Made by a program: the position numbers and the translations under genes. The notes under the pieces are model-generated. The model saw only the letters and a list, made by a program, of their open reading frames with translations, had not been told where the DNA came from and did not search any database. A stretch of 63,307 bases of DNA from Alphaproteobacteria bacterium (GTDB lineage Bacteria; Pseudomonadota; Alphaproteobacteria; MPNO01; UBA2964), in the NCBI GenBank assembly GCA_009377375.1, contig WHUE01000013.1, positions 1-63,307 on the forward strand, written 5' to 3'. Within the stretch, counting starts at the first letter, position 1. Each line of letters begins with the position of its first letter. Shown here one piece after another: positions 60,097 to 63,307 of the stretch.

Positions 60097-60142
60097 TTAT
60101 ATCAACATATTGATATAATGAACTTGATGTTCTGATATAACT
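60095..60142. repeat. Nested AT-rich palindrome between rlmE and the host-attachment-family gene
   Basis: AGTTATATCA (60095-60104) and TGATATAACT (60133-60142) form a perfect 10-bp inverted repeat. Inside, TATATCAA and TTGATATA pair across four bases (about 60098-60117), and GAAC-TTGAT-GTTC forms a third dyad (60120-60132). The run starts one base before the end of rlmE's stop region and fills the gap to the convergent gene. It could be a bidirectional terminator or a protein-binding site; the composition is very unlike the surrounding DNA. Confidence 0.6.
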
Positions 60143-60151
60143 AAAGCGTCA

Positions 60152-62203
<2,052 letters not shown>

Positions 62204-62204
<1 letters not shown>

Positions 62205-62791
62205 TGGGCGGGGACGGCCCGGACGACGCCGGGGGCGCGCGGATCGTCATCCGCCGCGCGCGGGTCGAGGACGCGGCCGCCATCGCCCGCGTCCATGTGG
62301 ACTCCTGGCGGTCCACCTATGCCGGGATGCTGCCGGAGAAGATGCTGCTGCGGCTGTCCAGCGCCAGCCACGAGCAGCGCTGGTGGCGGCATGTGCTCGG
62401 CCGGTTCCGCAACCGGCATTACGTCTATGTCGTCGAGGACGAGGCCGAGGGCGTCGTCGGCTTCGCCAGCGGCGGACGGGCCCGGGACCACGGGCTCGCC
62501 TTCCGGGGGGAGATCTACGCGCTCTACCTGCTGGACGAGTATCACGGCCGGGGTCTGGGGCGGGCGCTGTTCGTGCGCCTCGCCGCGCGGCTGCTGCGCG
62601 AATGCGGGACCACGCTGGTCGTCTGGGTGCTGGCGACCAACCCGTCGCGCTTCTTCTACGAGGCGATGGGTGGGGCGCGGGCCGCGACCCGCACCGACCG
62701 CATGGGCGGCGCCCGGGTCGACGAGGTGGCCTATGGCTGGGACGACCTGGAGCAGCTCGTCGCCGTCGGCCGTTCGGGCGAAGCAGGTTAG
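62204..62791 (+). CDS. GNAT-family N-acetyltransferase
   Basis: A 195-residue acyl-CoA-dependent acetyltransferase. The N-terminal strand/helix IRRARVEDAAAIARVHVDSWRSTYAGMLPE is typical of RimI-like GNATs; the acetyl-CoA pyrophosphate loop is LYLLDEYHGRGLGRALFVRLAA (motif A, R/Q-x-x-G-x-G/A as HGRGLG), followed by VWVLATNPSRFFYEAMGG. The substrate is unknown. ATG shares a base with the guaB stop and guaA starts 16 bases after its end, so it is co-expressed with GMP synthesis genes. Confidence 0.9.
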
Positions 62792-62806
62792 GCGAGAGGT
62801 CCCGGC

Positions 62807-63307
62807 TTGGCGGACACCGTCCTGATCCTCGATTTCGGCTCTCAGGTGACCCAGCTTATCGCCCGCCGCGTGCGGGAAAGCGGCGTCTACTGCGAGATCC
62901 ACCCCTTCAACAAGGGCGACGAGGCGCTGGCGGCGCTGAAGCCGTCCGCGGTGATCCTCTCCGGCGGGCCGGCCTCGGTCACCTCGGCGGAGACGCCGCG
63001 CGCCCCCGATGCGGTATTCGCGCTCGGCGTGCCCGTGCTCGGCATCTGCTACGGCCAGCAGACCATGTGCGCCCAGCTCGGCGGGTCGGTGGAGCCGTCG
63101 GAGCACCGCGAATTCGGCCGCGCCTTCCTCGAGGTCCGGGAGACGTGCCGCCTGTTCGACGGGCTGTGGGCCCCCGGTGACCGCGAGCAGGTGTGGATGA
63201 GCCACGGCGACCGCGTGATGCGGCTGCCCGAGGGGTTCCGCGCGGTGGGAGTCAGCGACGGCGCGCCCTTCGCCGCCATCGCCGACGATGCGCGCCGCTT
63301 CTACGGC
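62807..63307 (+). CDS. guaA: GMP synthase (glutamine-hydrolysing), N-terminal part
   Basis: The first 167 codons of guaA, cut by the right edge. The start is TTG at 62807 ([24 protein letters not shown]) with GAGAGG upstream. The class I glutamine amidotransferase domain is visible, including the oxyanion strand [10 protein letters not shown], the nucleophile Cys in [10 protein letters not shown] and VWMSHGDRV. The ATP-pyrophosphatase and dimerisation domains lie outside the window. It completes XMP to GMP conversion after GuaB. Confidence 0.96.
   Translation, partial: MADTVLILDFGSQVTQLIARRVRESGVYCEIHPFNKGDEALAALKPSAVILSGGPASVTSAETPRAPDAVFALGVPVLGICYGQQTMCAQLGGSVEPSEHREFGRAFLEVRETCRLFDGLWAPGDREQVWMSHGDRVMRLPEGFRAVGVSDGAPFAAIADDARRFYG

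Overview
The window is a 63 kb high-GC chromosomal segment from an alphaproteobacterium, most likely related to Rhodospirillales. This is inferred from the gene content: cckA, recA, alaS and icd in one stretch, a glyQ-glyS-ppdK run, ppx-rlmE beside guaB/guaA, CtrA-type boxes and alphaproteobacterial LexA-like boxes. No rRNA, insertion sequence, prophage or CRISPR array was seen. One tRNA (Gln, CUG) is present. The left edge cuts a membrane-protein gene and the right edge cuts guaA.

Layout. 0.4-3.5 kb: polyprenyl diphosphate synthase (-), a DUF2007-type protein, a TrmN6-like methyltransferase and an S49 protease. 3.6-5.7 kb: an acyl-CoA dehydrogenase divergent from an HxlR/SCP2 regulator. 5.7-11.9 kb: a zinc-ribbon membrane protein, glyQ, glyS and ppdK; glyS carries a striking AT-rich internal patch. 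12.1-15.7 kb: a large multi-PAS hybrid histidine kinase. 15.7-17.2 kb (-): an AhpD-like protein and YgfZ. 17.4-22.9 kb: a tightly overlapping glycan operon of four glycosyltransferases and an asparagine-synthetase-type amidotransferase. 23-26 kb: small envelope proteins (lipoprotein, Sel1 protein, PLD-family lipoprotein) with CtrA-like boxes nearby. 26.2-27.6 kb: an EEP-family hydrolase and a VOC protein. 27.6-33.3 kb: an iron-uptake locus (Fur box, ECF sigma, FecR, TonB-dependent receptor, PepSY protein, small membrane protein). 33.3-35.8 kb: GFA-family protein and a CPA1 antiporter. 35.9-46.5 kb: cckA (with a CtrA box), an unrecognised 456-residue protein, recA with two LexA-like boxes, alaS, a methyltransferase and icd. 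46.5-51.7 kb: LOG protein, di-haem cytochrome c, LysM protein, an unknown protein behind a CtrA-like box, acyl-CoA synthetase. 51.8-56.0 kb (-): an RND efflux pump. 56.2-56.7 kb: an excellent sigma-54 promoter feeding a short, heavily structured, terminator-ended transcript (candidate sRNA), next to a truncated VOC gene. 56.8-63.3 kb: OmpA-like lipoprotein, tRNA-Gln, Ppx/GppA, rlmE, host-attachment-family protein, then guaB, a GNAT enzyme and guaA.

Most of the window is housekeeping. The parts most worth a second look are the sigma-54-driven candidate sRNA at 56.2 kb, the mosaic AT-rich tract inside glyS, the set of CtrA-like boxes (including one in front of cckA, the kinase that activates CtrA), the nested AT-rich palindrome at 60.1 kb, and the unknown conserved-looking protein between cckA and recA.
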